64,000 bases of DNA from NCBI GenBank assembly GCA_964418325.1, contig CAYQLC010000004.1, positions 13,526 through 77,525 of the forward strand, read 5' to 3'. This DNA comes from IMCC26077 sp964418325. GTDB taxonomy: Bacteria > Actinomycetota > Actinomycetes > Nanopelagicales > Nanopelagicaceae. A model generated the notes under the pieces. It searched no databases. It worked only from the letters and a program-made list of their open reading frames with translations, and was not told where the DNA came from. Shown here piece after piece: positions 7,738 to 15,891 of the stretch; the first letter of the stretch is position 1; every line of letters begins with the position of its first letter. The position numbers and the translations under genes were made by a program.

Positions 7738-8220
7738 ATGAGTACCTCAAAAACCTGGCTGACCCAAGAGGCATACGACCGCCTCAAAGATGAACTAGCC
7801 CACATCTCAACCAAAGGACGTGAGGAGATCGTTGCTCGCATCGCCGCTGCGCGAGAAGAGGGTGACCTTAAAGAAAACGGTGGTTATCACGCGGCTCGGG
7901 AAGAACAGGGAAAACTCGAGGCTCGAATACGGCAACTCACAGCAATGCTTGAAAATGCTGAGGTAGGGAGCGCACCTGCCGGAGATATGGAAGTAGTCTC
8001 ACTAGGTTCAATGGTCACTGTCGAAATGGGTGGCGAGAAGATTGAATTTCTTCTGGGTTCTCGAGAAATCGGCGCGGAGAATGTCAAAGTTTTTAGTGAG
8101 AAGTCTCCGCTTGGTGGCGCAGTGCTTGGTAAGAAAATTGGTGAAAGTACCGACTACCTCTTACCTAATGGAAAAAGCAATACGGTAAAGATTCTCTCTG
8201 TCAAGCCCTATTCAGGCTAA
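7738..8220 (+). CDS. greA: Transcription elongation factor GreA
   Basis: Binds the RNA polymerase secondary channel and rescues backtracked complexes by stimulating transcript cleavage. The 160 residues show the N-terminal coiled coil with the acidic tip GDLKENGGYHAAREEQ (about 40-55), in which GG replaces the more common AE as in mycobacterial GreA, and the C-terminal FKBP-like domain ending SPLGGAVLGKKIGE and VKILSVKPY. TAAACT lies 9 nt before the ATG. It converges on the ABC permease gene with a 17-bp gap and no clear terminator. Confidence 0.97.
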   Translation: MSTSKTWLTQEAYDRLKDELAHISTKGREEIVARIAAAREEGDLKENGGYHAAREEQGKLEARIRQLTAMLENAEVGSAPAGDMEVVSLGSMVTVEMGGEKIEFLLGSREIGAENVKVFSEKSPLGGAVLGKKIGESTDYLLPNGKSNTVKILSVKPYSG

Positions 8221-8237
8221 AATAAAAGTGGTAACTC

Positions 8238-9020
8238 TCATTTTGGTGTGACGTTTTTGTATTTACGTACACTGAGCGGAATAAAGATTGCCATCAAGAG
8301 TCCGATATAGACAAGCGACATAAGCAGCGGATTCTCGGATGGGAATGAATTTGCAGTGGCTCCAAACATTGGTTCCAGACCAAAAAGATCTCGCACACCT
8401 GCGACCATGGTTGAGACTGGATTCCATTCGGCAACATATTGCAGAGGTCTTGGCATCCCAGTCGTTGGTGCAAAAGCATTACTTAGGAATGTCATCGGAA
8501 AAACGAAGAGAAAGACTGCGCTATTTGCAACACGGCTATCACGAACAGATAAGCCAACCAGGACTCCCATCCATGACATCGCATATCCAAATATCAAGAG
8601 AAACACAAAGCCTGCAAAAATCTCAGCAAGACTAGAGCTGGGGCGCCAGCCCACGAGTAATCCAGTCAAAGCCATCACGACAAGCACTACGACATTTAGT
8701 GTCGCATCGCCAAGGGTTCTTCCCACAACAACCGCTGAACGAGCTATCGGAAGAGATCTAAATCGATCAATAAGACCTTTTTGCATATCCTCAGCAAGAC
8801 CCAGCGCTGTGCTCGCAACAGTGAATGCTACGGTTTGCACAAAGATGCCTGGCATAAGCAGTTGGACATAATCGACACCTGGGGTGTTAATTGCCCCACC
8901 AAATACGTATCGAAATAGCAGGACAAACATTACTGGTTGAATAGTTGAGAAAATCAAAACCTCTGGTACGCGCAGAAGCTGTAGCAATTGGCGTTTAGTT
9001 ATCACGAGTGCATCTTTCAT
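8238..9020 (-). CDS. ABC-2 type permease, DrrB/daunorubicin-resistance family
   Basis: Membrane subunit of an exporter, 260 residues with six hydrophobic segments and the ABC-2 signature region MSWMGVLVGLSVRDSRVANS, followed by PMTFLSNAFAP and LQYVAEWNPVS, which are typical of DrrB-like permeases. Its ATG at 9020 overlaps the stop of the ATPase gene (ATGA), so the two are translationally coupled. The exported compound (drug, lipid or polymer) cannot be told from sequence. Confidence 0.9.
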   Translation of the reverse strand: MKDALVITKRQLLQLLRVPEVLIFSTIQPVMFVLLFRYVFGGAINTPGVDYVQLLMPGIFVQTVAFTVASTALGLAEDMQKGLIDRFRSLPIARSAVVVGRTLGDATLNVVVLVVMALTGLLVGWRPSSSLAEIFAGFVFLLIFGYAMSWMGVLVGLSVRDSRVANSAVFLFVFPMTFLSNAFAPTTGMPRPLQYVAEWNPVSTMVAGVRDLFGLEPMFGATANSFPSENPLLMSLVYIGLLMAIFIPLSVRKYKNVTPK

Positions 9021-9835
9021 CGCTTACCTCGTTTCGACTGCGTACCAACTTCTTCTACTACTTTCTCCTCTGCAACATGTCCTGTGAGAGCGATGAATAC
9101 GTCATCTAAAGATGGTCGTTTCAGGGCAATATCTAAAGGTTGGATTCCTGCCGTATCTAATTGACGAAGCGCCTCAACCAACGTGGCCGTACCTCCGGGA
9201 GCTGCTACTGAAATNNNNNNNNNNNNNNNNNNNNNNNNNNNNNNNNNNNNNNNNNNNNNNNNNNNNNNNNNNNNNNNNNNNNNNNNNNNNNNNNNNNNNN
9301 NNNNNNNNNNNNNNCGTCCTCGCGGATCTAACCCTGTTGTTGGTTCGTCGAGAAAGAGCACTTTTGGTTTGACAATCAATGACGCTGCAAGATCAAGTCG
9401 TCGACGCATACCACCTGAGTAGGTTTTGATAGGACGTTTTGCGGCGTCAGTCAAAGAAAATTTCTCAAGCAATTCCTCGGCCCGTAATTTTGCACCACGA
9501 CTCGATAGATGATAGAGACGTCCAAACATAATCAAGTTATCCCAGCCCGTTAACGTCTCATCAACTGCAGCGTATTGACCGGAAAGACCAATTATTTCGC
9601 GGACGCGTTGAGGATTTTTTAAGACATCAATTCCAGCAACGCTTGCTCGTCCTGAATCTGGACGTAATAGTGTGGCCAAAATTCGAACTGTTGTTGTCTT
9701 ACCTGAGCCATTAGGACCAAGGAGTGAGAGGACGGTGCCTTCCTCTACTGTCAGCGAAAGTCCGTCGAGTGCGCGCACCTCGTGATTTGCACCATATGTT
9801 TTTACTAAATCTTCGGCAATGATAGACGCGCTCAT
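9017..9835 (-). CDS. ABC transporter ATP-binding protein, DrrA-like, interrupted by an assembly gap
   Basis: ATPase subunit paired with the DrrB-like permease. Visible are Walker A GPNGSGKTT, signature YSGGMRRRLDLA, and Walker B VLFLDEPTTGLDPRG, after which 100 N interrupt the gene; the tail resumes with a DrrA-type C-terminal domain (PSLDDVFIALTGH). The D-loop/H-loop part, including the switch histidine, lies in the gap. The gap length is probably nominal: members of this family need about 60-80 residues there, not 33. A good ribosome binding site (TAGGAG) precedes the ATG at 9835. Confidence 0.88.
   Translation of the reverse strand: MSASIIAEDLVKTYGANHEVRALDGLSLTVEEGTVLSLLGPNGSGKTTTVRILATLLRPDSGRASVAGIDVLKNPQRVREIIGLSGQYAAVDETLTGWDNLIMFGRLYHLSSRGAKLRAEELLEKFSLTDAAKRPIKTYSGGMRRRLDLAASLIVKPKVLFLDEPTTGLDPRGXXXXXXXXXXXXXXXXXXXXXXXXXXXXXXXXXXISVAAPGGTATLVEALRQLDTAGIQPLDIALKRPSLDDVFIALTGHVAEEKVVEEVGTQSKRGKR
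9215..9314. other. Assembly gap (100 N)
   Basis: A run of exactly 100 undetermined bases inside the DrrA-like gene, the usual placeholder for a gap of unknown size. Both flanks encode parts of one ABC ATPase in the same frame. Confidence 0.99.
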
Positions 9836-9881
9836 ATAACTCCTAGATATTTTGCTCTTACCTACGATAGCCTCAAAGCCG

Positions 9882-11084
9882 ATGAAAACGCCATTTCGTG
9901 ACTTGCCTCCTGAAGTCCCGATTCTCTCCGCAGCCGCTTTTCTCGTAGCGGCAGGCTTTGGCCTTATTGCTCCAGCAACCCCGATTTTTGCCCGTTCATT
10001 CGGAGTGTCACAGGCTGCCGCTGGTGCAGTTATTAGTCTCTTTGCCTTCGCTCGATTCTGTACCGGACTTACCGGTGGAAGATTAGTTGATCGATTTGGT
10101 CCACAGAAGATGATGGCAACAGGGCTTTTTATCGTCTCGTTCTCAGCTCTTCTTGCGGCTTTCTCACAAAATTATTATCAACTTCTATTCTTTAGAGGAG
10201 CAGGTGGATTTGGTTCTGCTGTCTATACCGTCGCTGCAACGACAATCCTGTTGCGCGTGGTCTCCGATGATCAACGTGGTCAAGCGCAATCAACCTATCA
10301 AGCAGGTTATCTTTTTGGTGGAATTACCGGACCACTCTTTGGTGGTGCGCTGATTGAATTCTCGCTTCGCGCACCATTTTTCGTTTATTCAGCAGCTGTG
10401 GCAGGTGCAGGTTTAGTTGCAGTTATCTTTCTTTCAAAATCTGACAGCGCTCAGAAAGGCTCGCCTAGTCAAGAGGAAGTGACTATGCGAATTAGAGATG
10501 CGCTAGGAATGCACGGTTACCAAGTTGCGATTCTTGGCTCATTCGCGGTCGCCTGGTGTGTAATCGCAGTGCGAATCTCACTTGTTCCCCTCTATGTGAC
10601 TGAAGGCTTAGGCCTTCGCCCGGTTGCTCTCGGTGCTGGGCTCGCTGCCGCAACTATCTTCCAGGGTTTGACGCTGATTCCAGCGGGCAAATTCGTCGAT
10701 AAACATGGTCGACGGAAAGGAATTTTAATCGGAGCGATAATTTCGCTCATTGGTTTAGCAATCTTTGCATTTATTGAAAATTATCCCGGCTTCATCATCG
10801 GAATGGCTTTGGCTGGTCTTGGTGCATCATTCTTAAGTAGCGCTCCAGCAGCGCTAGTTGGTGATGTCATGACCGGCAAAAGCGGACGGGTAGTCGCACT
10901 CTGGCAAATGAGTAGTGATTTTGCTCTGATGATTGGGCCAATCGCGATGGGATTTGTCGCAGATCAACAGAGTTACAAAGCAGCATTTCTGGTTGCGGCC
11001 ATTTTTATCCTTCCGGTACTGCTCCGTTCCTTCAATCTGCCAGAGACCAGGCGCTCACACCGACCGCCACCATATGAACCATGA
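9882..11084 (+). CDS. MFS transporter
   Basis: Major facilitator superfamily permease, 400 residues with about twelve membrane helices. Motif A is clear between helices 2 and 3 (GGRLVDRFGPQKM) and is repeated in the second half (GKFVDKHGRRKG). The N-terminal FGLIAPATPIFARSFG stretch and overall length suggest a drug/metabolite:H+ antiporter of the DHA1 type; substrate unknown. I took the ATG at 9882 rather than a TTG ten codons upstream. It is divergent from the DrrAB genes (46 bp between starts) and ends before a strong terminator. Confidence 0.88.
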   Translation: MKTPFRDLPPEVPILSAAAFLVAAGFGLIAPATPIFARSFGVSQAAAGAVISLFAFARFCTGLTGGRLVDRFGPQKMMATGLFIVSFSALLAAFSQNYYQLLFFRGAGGFGSAVYTVAATTILLRVVSDDQRGQAQSTYQAGYLFGGITGPLFGGALIEFSLRAPFFVYSAAVAGAGLVAVIFLSKSDSAQKGSPSQEEVTMRIRDALGMHGYQVAILGSFAVAWCVIAVRISLVPLYVTEGLGLRPVALGAGLAAATIFQGLTLIPAGKFVDKHGRRKGILIGAIISLIGLAIFAFIENYPGFIIGMALAGLGASFLSSAPAALVGDVMTGKSGRVVALWQMSSDFALMIGPIAMGFVADQQSYKAAFLVAAIFILPVLLRSFNLPETRRSHRPPPYEP

Positions 11085-11103
11085 GAATTGCGAGAAGACG
11101 CGA

Positions 11104-11133
11104 AAAGGGCCGCACTTATGTGCGGCCCTTTTT
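11104..11133 (+). terminator. Rho-independent terminator after the MFS gene
   Basis: A perfect 12-bp stem (11104-11115 with 11120-11131, core GGGCCGCAC) and a TTAT loop, ending in five T on the plus strand. Because the stem begins with four A, it can also act on leftward transcription from the YccA side, where a gene ends at 11172. Confidence 0.92.
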
Positions 11134-11171
11134 GTTAACTGCTTGACCTTGGTTCTTCTCCGGGTGGAAGT

Positions 11172-11957
11172 TTATTCGCGACGGAGAATTGCAAGTAGGC
11201 GCAAGATTTCAAGGTAGAGCCAGACGATCGTGACCATAAGTCCGAAAGCTGCTCGCCAAGACTCTTGCTCTCCTGCACCCTGGCGAATTCCCTCTTCGAT
11301 GTAATTAAAGTCAAGTACAAGAAAGAGTGAGGCTAGAACGACTCCGCCAGCTGCGAGGAGTAGTCCAAAACCACCTACGCCATAGAAACCAAATCCACCA
11401 CCTACGCCCATGAATGCTGCAATGAGGCTTGCAACACCGAGGACGAGATATCCGATTAACGCACCCATCAAAATTCTTGTGAATTGTGGAGTCGCGCGTA
11501 GTTTTCCACTTCGATAGAGCGCCAGCACACCAACGAAAGCTGCAAGAGTTCCAATGATTGCTTGGCTCACGATTCCTGGATAAGCATCATTGAAGAATCT
11601 GCTGATTGCACCGATCGCAAGGCCCTCGAGTCCAGCGTAAGCAACGATCAATGCTGGTCGAACCGTCTTTGAGAACGAAATCACAAGGGATAGACCAAGT
11701 GCGCCAAGCAACGCAATCATGGCAACGCCAAATCCCACATTAAAGGTCCATGCCGCTGCGCCAACCGCGACGAGAATTGCAAAGAGGAACCCTGTGCGAG
11801 CAACGACATCATCCATCGTCATTCGACCAGTTTGCATAGGTGAAGCGCTCGGAGATGAATACATCTCTTCTAACGCGTCAGTGGAACGTGGTTCAAAAGC
11901 TGCATAGCCACGCTTTTCACCGAAGGCGCGACCAAGAACAGGGTTAGAACTACGCAT
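11172..11957 (-). CDS. Bax inhibitor-1/YccA family membrane protein
   Basis: Integral membrane protein (261 aa) with a hydrophilic N-terminal stretch of about 50 residues and seven hydrophobic segments. The N-terminus MRSSNPVLGRAF and the acidic EEGIRQGAGEQESWRAAFGLMVTIVWLY near the end (with the aspartate in the last helices that in BsYetJ governs calcium leak) are typical of actinobacterial members. The physiological role is not established in bacteria; calcium leak or protease modulation have been proposed for relatives. A strong ribosome binding site (AAGGAG) is present, and a hairpin lies in the leader at 11988-12009. Confidence 0.9.
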   Translation of the reverse strand: MRSSNPVLGRAFGEKRGYAAFEPRSTDALEEMYSSPSASPMQTGRMTMDDVVARTGFLFAILVAVGAAAWTFNVGFGVAMIALLGALGLSLVISFSKTVRPALIVAYAGLEGLAIGAISRFFNDAYPGIVSQAIIGTLAAFVGVLALYRSGKLRATPQFTRILMGALIGYLVLGVASLIAAFMGVGGGFGFYGVGGFGLLLAAGGVVLASLFLVLDFNYIEEGIRQGAGEQESWRAAFGLMVTIVWLYLEILRLLAILRRE

Positions 11958-11987
11958 CGTTTCTACTCTCCTTAAAAAGCATTTCCT

Positions 11988-12009
11988 GTGCGCTGGAAGC
12001 TCCAGGCAC
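11988..12009 (-). other. Hairpin in the leader of the YccA-like gene
   Basis: GTGC/GCAC continuing into CTGGA/TCCAG (one unpaired base, 3-nt loop) about 30 bp before the ATG at 11957. There is no U run, so it is not a terminator; it may shield or stabilise the leader. Function unknown. Confidence 0.35.
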
Positions 12010-12141
12010 CTCTTAATAGTAGGAGAGGCAGATTAAATATTCCTGAGAAGGCGTTTAGGTGAAGATAAAAACTTGGGGCTAGAGCCAGCCAAATAGGCGG
12101 GTTGGCTATACGGGAAGTGGGATATAACGGAAAATAGAACG

Positions 12142-13698
12142 GTGCGTTCGCTACTTTGGAGGCGCCCCCTAGTGGGGCTGCTCTCAGTCTGCGCTCTAGT
12201 CCTAGGCTCAACGCAAGTCACCGCGGCCGATGAGGGACACCGGTTAATGATCGTGGACGCTTTCTCAGAAGGAGTGAGTAGCGGTTCGGAAATCTATGCG
12301 ATACCCGATGAGCAGGTCCAAAAAATCATTAAAAACGAACCAAGCAATCACCTCGCGCTTCGAAAGTTTTGTGAGTCACTCACTTCACCTGAATGCAAAG
12401 AGCCAACAGGCCTCAGCCTTCGAATTTATCTGCCTCAATGCACGCAGACCTTGGTCAATTTTTGTATCGATTCATTTTCCGTCTCTAGCGGTGTTGATAC
12501 ACCATTACTACCAGCCAAAATCTTGGGGTACACCAGCGCTCGTTCATACGCCGCTGATGCTGCCCGTGGTTTACCCGAATCAGCAACCACATCGCGGTGG
12601 CAAGTTCCTGGAGTATTTAACAAATCAGGAACAGATACGTACGCAGTTAAGGTCCTACTCGATGGCTTCTTGCCAGCTAATTCAAAAAATCTCTATGTCT
12701 TCCAAGTAAGCTCTCTCGTAGAACCGTATGCCGAAACCACCAATAATGGAAAAATTTCGGCTGAGTGCACATCTTGGCAATCGGAAACAGCTTGTGGTGT
12801 TCGCAAAGATTTTGTCGAGGGTCAAAAAGTTCAATTAGGTGTCCGACTTCCTAACTCCATTACTGGTTGGTTGCATGGTCGACTCAAAGGTGCAGAGATT
12901 TCGGTCGAAAAATTTGATTCGGCCCAAAATTTGGTGACGGTAACTGCAGAGAACGTCAAAGTTCCTGAGTTGAATACGGTCTTTACTGATGCTCAAGTTG
13001 ATGCGCTACCGAATCCAGCTTTCTTTAGACCGAATGGTCGCAAGTGGAACAGTGTGAATGCGGGAAATCCAGCCTCGCTCGAATGGGTAAAGCAACTTGC
13101 TAAAGCATTACAAGACACCGCAACTGGAGAGCACACAACATGGTCCTTTTCGACTATTCCTGCAAATCGTGGCAGCAATAAATGCTTTGAGGACAAAACT
13201 CAGCTACTCGGTCTAGTAATGACAAACTCGCTGGTGTATGCACCAAGTGCTCCAGATTTCGATGGTACGCATTTGAATTATCAGGTAGGTGGACTGCATT
13301 TCCAGCCAGATGGAAAGAGACCAAATTTGGGAACCTATGACCTTCTAATCAGATCTGCAACAGCGCGTTGTCTTTATAATTTTACTAATGCACCACTTTC
13401 CGCTTCTGTCTCAGTAACTTATGCAAATGGTGGCGAGCAGAAAATCGCTACTACCACTCTCACTGAAACAAAAGATGGGTGGCTCCATTTAGGTGCATAT
13501 GGATTCACCTTCTCCAGCCCGGTCCTTCGAGTCAAACTTAGTGGCGTTCCCAAAACCTTACCCAAGGCTTCTGCCACTCCCACGAGCAAGGCATCTTCGC
13601 CCTCCAAGAACTACACAATGACCTGCACCAAGGGAAAAGTGACTAAAAAAATTATCGCCCCAAAACCAATGTGTCCCACGGGATGGAAGAAGAGATAA
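12142..13698 (+). CDS. Large secreted protein with C-terminal Cys/Lys-rich tag, unknown function
   Basis: A 518-residue exported protein of unknown function. The GTG start gives a signal peptide: a basic start (MRSLLWRRP), a hydrophobic core and a likely cut after VTA (about residue 30). The mature part is beta-rich, without membrane segments, and holds scattered cysteines that could form disulfides. Near 475-490 comes a Ser/Thr/Pro/Lys linker, followed by a terminal module with TCTKGKVTKK, then KPMCPTGWKKR at the very end: two cysteines in a very basic tail. I believe similar tails occur on other secreted proteins of freshwater Actinobacteria. The gene stands alone; TATAAC near 12123 may be its -10. 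Confidence 0.75.
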   Translation: MRSLLWRRPLVGLLSVCALVLGSTQVTAADEGHRLMIVDAFSEGVSSGSEIYAIPDEQVQKIIKNEPSNHLALRKFCESLTSPECKEPTGLSLRIYLPQCTQTLVNFCIDSFSVSSGVDTPLLPAKILGYTSARSYAADAARGLPESATTSRWQVPGVFNKSGTDTYAVKVLLDGFLPANSKNLYVFQVSSLVEPYAETTNNGKISAECTSWQSETACGVRKDFVEGQKVQLGVRLPNSITGWLHGRLKGAEISVEKFDSAQNLVTVTAENVKVPELNTVFTDAQVDALPNPAFFRPNGRKWNSVNAGNPASLEWVKQLAKALQDTATGEHTTWSFSTIPANRGSNKCFEDKTQLLGLVMTNSLVYAPSAPDFDGTHLNYQVGGLHFQPDGKRPNLGTYDLLIRSATARCLYNFTNAPLSASVSVTYANGGEQKIATTTLTETKDGWLHLGAYGFTFSSPVLRVKLSGVPKTLPKASATPTSKASSPSKNYTMTCTKGKVTKKIIAPKPMCPTGWKKR

Positions 13699-13715
13699 GC
13701 AGCTGATGTTTCCTG

Positions 13716-13788
13716 TGCCCCGGGTGGGGGTCGAACCCACACTTGGAGGATTTTAAGTCCTCTGCCTCTGCCATTGGGCTACCGGGGC
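13716..13788 (-). tRNA. tRNA with anticodon TAA (Leu-type anticodon) but class I shape
   Basis: Minus-strand cloverleaf of 73 nt: acceptor GCCCCGG with CCGGGGC, discriminator A; D-arm GCC/GGC; anticodon stem GAGGA/TCCTC with loop CTTAAAA, giving TAA (reads UUA); a 5-nt variable loop (CAAGT); T-arm GTGGG/CCCAC. Bacterial tRNA-Leu normally has a long variable arm, absent here. Acceptor A73, the anticodon and perfect stems argue for a functional gene. No CCA is encoded. It sits 4 bp before the UDG gene. Confidence 0.88.
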
Positions 13789-13792
13789 GTTG

Positions 13793-14485
13793 CTACTTCT
13801 TCGTAGAGCGAGGTGTAAATCTACCGGCTTTGGCGAAGATCTTCTCCATCTCCCCCGCTTTGAGGACGCCAGTGAAGGTGTTCTGCTGGCTTGGGTGATA
13901 GGAACCTAAGAGTAAGTAGTTGCCCAATTCGACTGATTGGCCATGCTTGAATGGAACCTTCTTATCAGGCAGAGGCAAACCGATCTCTCTTAGAGCGCGC
14001 CAGAGCGCATCCCAAGCAAATGATCCCAGAGCTATAAAAACGCTTGCTTGCGTTAGTGCTTGCAATTCTTGAACAAGCCAGGTCGAGCAATTATCGCGCT
14101 CGGGAATTGTTGGTTTATTTCCCGGAGGCACACAACGCACAGCGGTAAGAACCCGAACGGAATTTAGCGTTAAACCATCATTTTTTGATGTGCTTGTAGG
14201 TTGATTCGCAAAACCACTTTTGTGTAGCGCCGCATAGAGCCAATCACCGGAAGAGTCACCGGTAAAAACTCGACCAGTTCTATTTGCACCATGTGCTCCT
14301 GGTGCCAGTCCTACAATCACAATTTTTGCATCTTCTGGTCCGAAGCCTGGAACTGGTTTTCCCCAATATTCTTCCTCCTGAAATGATTTGCGCTTTGAGA
14401 GGGCAACCTCATTCCGCCAGGAAACTAAACGAGGACACTTTGCACAACCAATAATCTGATTATTTAAGAGTTGCAACGATGCCAT
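13793..14485 (-). CDS. Uracil-DNA glycosylase, family 5 (UdgB-like) Fe-S type
   Basis: Excises uracil and related deaminated bases from DNA. The 230 residues contain motif A GLAPGAHGANRTGRVF, in which the usual catalytic Asp/Asn position is replaced as in family 5, and motif B HPSQQNTFTG near the end. Cysteines in CAKCPRL (early), CVPPGNKP and NCSTW can ligate the 4Fe-4S cluster. I chose the ATG at 14485 because the first cysteine block follows at the usual distance; the start then overlaps the end of the ppx gene by 26 bp, while a longer frame to 14527 would overlap it more. With Mfd and photolyase it forms part of a repair repertoire. Confidence 0.88.
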   Translation of the reverse strand: MASLQLLNNQIIGCAKCPRLVSWRNEVALSKRKSFQEEEYWGKPVPGFGPEDAKIVIVGLAPGAHGANRTGRVFTGDSSGDWLYAALHKSGFANQPTSTSKNDGLTLNSVRVLTAVRCVPPGNKPTIPERDNCSTWLVQELQALTQASVFIALGSFAWDALWRALREIGLPLPDKKVPFKHGQSVELGNYLLLGSYHPSQQNTFTGVLKAGEMEKIFAKAGRFTPRSTKK

Positions 14486-15359
14486 CGAGAATATCCCGCT
14501 CACTCGCCACGAACTCTTTCGCGCCACTCCGCTTCATAATCTCTGCTAGGACCAGGGCGCCGGCGGCTATGACATCAACTCGTCCTGGATGCATATAGCC
14601 AAGCTCAGCACGTTCTGCACGATTTAACGTCAGTAGCCACTCTGAAATCTCTATTGCTCGTTTAGCGCTAATGCGTGCGCCATGGATTTTCTCCCTGTCG
14701 TAAGTCGGCAGCGCTAATGCGGCTGCAGCAACAGTCGTTGCTGTGCCTGCTACGGCGATAAACGTCTTCGCTCGCTCTATAGGTACCGCACCCGCCGCCT
14801 TGTCGATTGCATGGTTGATATCGGCTCTTGCCCGTTCAATCTCTGCAGCGCTCGGAGGATCTTGCGCAAAATGTCGTTCAGTCATTCGCACACACCCAAT
14901 ATCTACGCTGATCGCAGATTTGACATCTCTCTCGCCAAAGACAAATTCTGTAGATCCACCACCAATATCAACCACGAGAAATGGCCCTGAATCTGCAGGC
15001 ATTTCGGCTGTTGCACCAAGAAAAGAGAGCTTTGCCTCTTCACTCCCAGCAATAACTTCAGGGGGCACGCCAAGAATCTCCGCAACGGGCACGGTAAATA
15101 TCTCTCGGTTCTGAGCATCACGAGTAGCACTTGTTGCACAGAACCTCACTTTCGTAACTCCATACGCATCGATGCTCACTTTAAATTTTCGAAGCGCTGC
15201 CAATGTCCGCTCAACAGCGGCAGGAGCAAAATTTTTTGTGGTATCTACACCCTCACCGAGTTTGACTATCTCCATATCTCGAACAAGTTCCTTGCCATTT
15301 TCTGAAATTAAGAGTCGAATCGAATTGGTTCCGCAATCGATAGCTGCGACTTTACTCAT
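14460..15359 (-). CDS. Exopolyphosphatase / pppGpp phosphohydrolase family (Ppx/GppA)
   Basis: Actin-like ATPase-fold phosphatase of 299 residues hydrolysing polyphosphate or (p)ppGpp. Shown by the phosphate-binding DCGTNSIRLLI near the N-terminus, RFCATSATRDAQN, VDIGGGSTEFVFG and GTATTVAAAAL. The length matches short actinobacterial Ppx proteins without the C-terminal HD part. The ATG at 15359 overlaps the DUF501 stop by 8 bp and is preferred over the frame start at 15404. Order enolase, ftsB, DUF501, ppx is conserved in Actinobacteria. Confidence 0.92.
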   Translation of the reverse strand: MSKVAAIDCGTNSIRLLISENGKELVRDMEIVKLGEGVDTTKNFAPAAVERTLAALRKFKVSIDAYGVTKVRFCATSATRDAQNREIFTVPVAEILGVPPEVIAGSEEAKLSFLGATAEMPADSGPFLVVDIGGGSTEFVFGERDVKSAISVDIGCVRMTERHFAQDPPSAAEIERARADINHAIDKAAGAVPIERAKTFIAVAGTATTVAAAALALPTYDREKIHGARISAKRAIEISEWLLTLNRAERAELGYMHPGRVDVIAAGALVLAEIMKRSGAKEFVASERDILDGIVATLK

Positions 15360-15891
15360 CGGAGTGACCCTGCTTCCCATAAATCGATGCACAAGGGTGC
15401 TCATGCCACCAATTGGGAAGTTTGGCTAAAGCTTCATCCCCAAGAACATTGACTCCTTCGCCTGCCGCAAGTGAGTGGGCAATAAGTGAGTGAAGGCACT
15501 TCACGCGATCTGGCATTCCGCCCGCCGAGATGCCACGAACCTCGGGGACATCCATACCTATAGCTTCACGCGCTGCCATGTAGTCGATGTGTGCCGCGAA
15601 ATACTCTCCTTGCAGGACAATGTCATGAGTAAGGCGCTCGTTCATTTGCGCCATTAGTCCGGAGCTCTCTAGAGTTGAAATAGCTCCAGTTAACCTCGGA
15701 CAGGTCGCGTAATAAAAGGTGGGGAATGGTGTGCCATCACTTAGCCTTGGCGGAGTCGCTACAACATCAACCTCACCACATGGGCATCGATGAGCTATCG
15801 AGTGCACATCACGTGGTGGCCTACCTAGTTGCCCATGAATTACTTCAATATCGTGAGAATTTGGTGCGGCTGAATTACTCACGCCGCTCAC
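15352..15891 (-). CDS. DUF501 domain protein
   Basis: A 179-residue cytoplasmic protein of the DUF501 family, always found between ftsB and ppx in Actinobacteria. Recognisable blocks are GRPPRDVHSIAHRCPCGEVDVVATPPRL, FPTFYYATCPRL and RVKCLHSLIAHSLAAG. Conserved cysteines and histidines hint at metal binding. Function unknown. Its start overlaps the ftsB stop by 4 bp, so it is translationally coupled to the cell-division gene. Confidence 0.9.
   Translation of the reverse strand: MSGVSNSAAPNSHDIEVIHGQLGRPPRDVHSIAHRCPCGEVDVVATPPRLSDGTPFPTFYYATCPRLTGAISTLESSGLMAQMNERLTHDIVLQGEYFAAHIDYMAAREAIGMDVPEVRGISAGGMPDRVKCLHSLIAHSLAAGEGVNVLGDEALAKLPNWWHEHPCASIYGKQGHSDE

Noticed and set aside
9215..9314. 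Low-complexity or mobile sequence
   Set aside because: These are undetermined bases; nothing can be said about them.
12061..12141. Riboswitch upstream of the large secreted protein
   Set aside because: A weak inverted repeat (AGCCAA/TTGGCT) is present, but I could not match it to a known riboswitch such as the c-di-AMP class with confidence.
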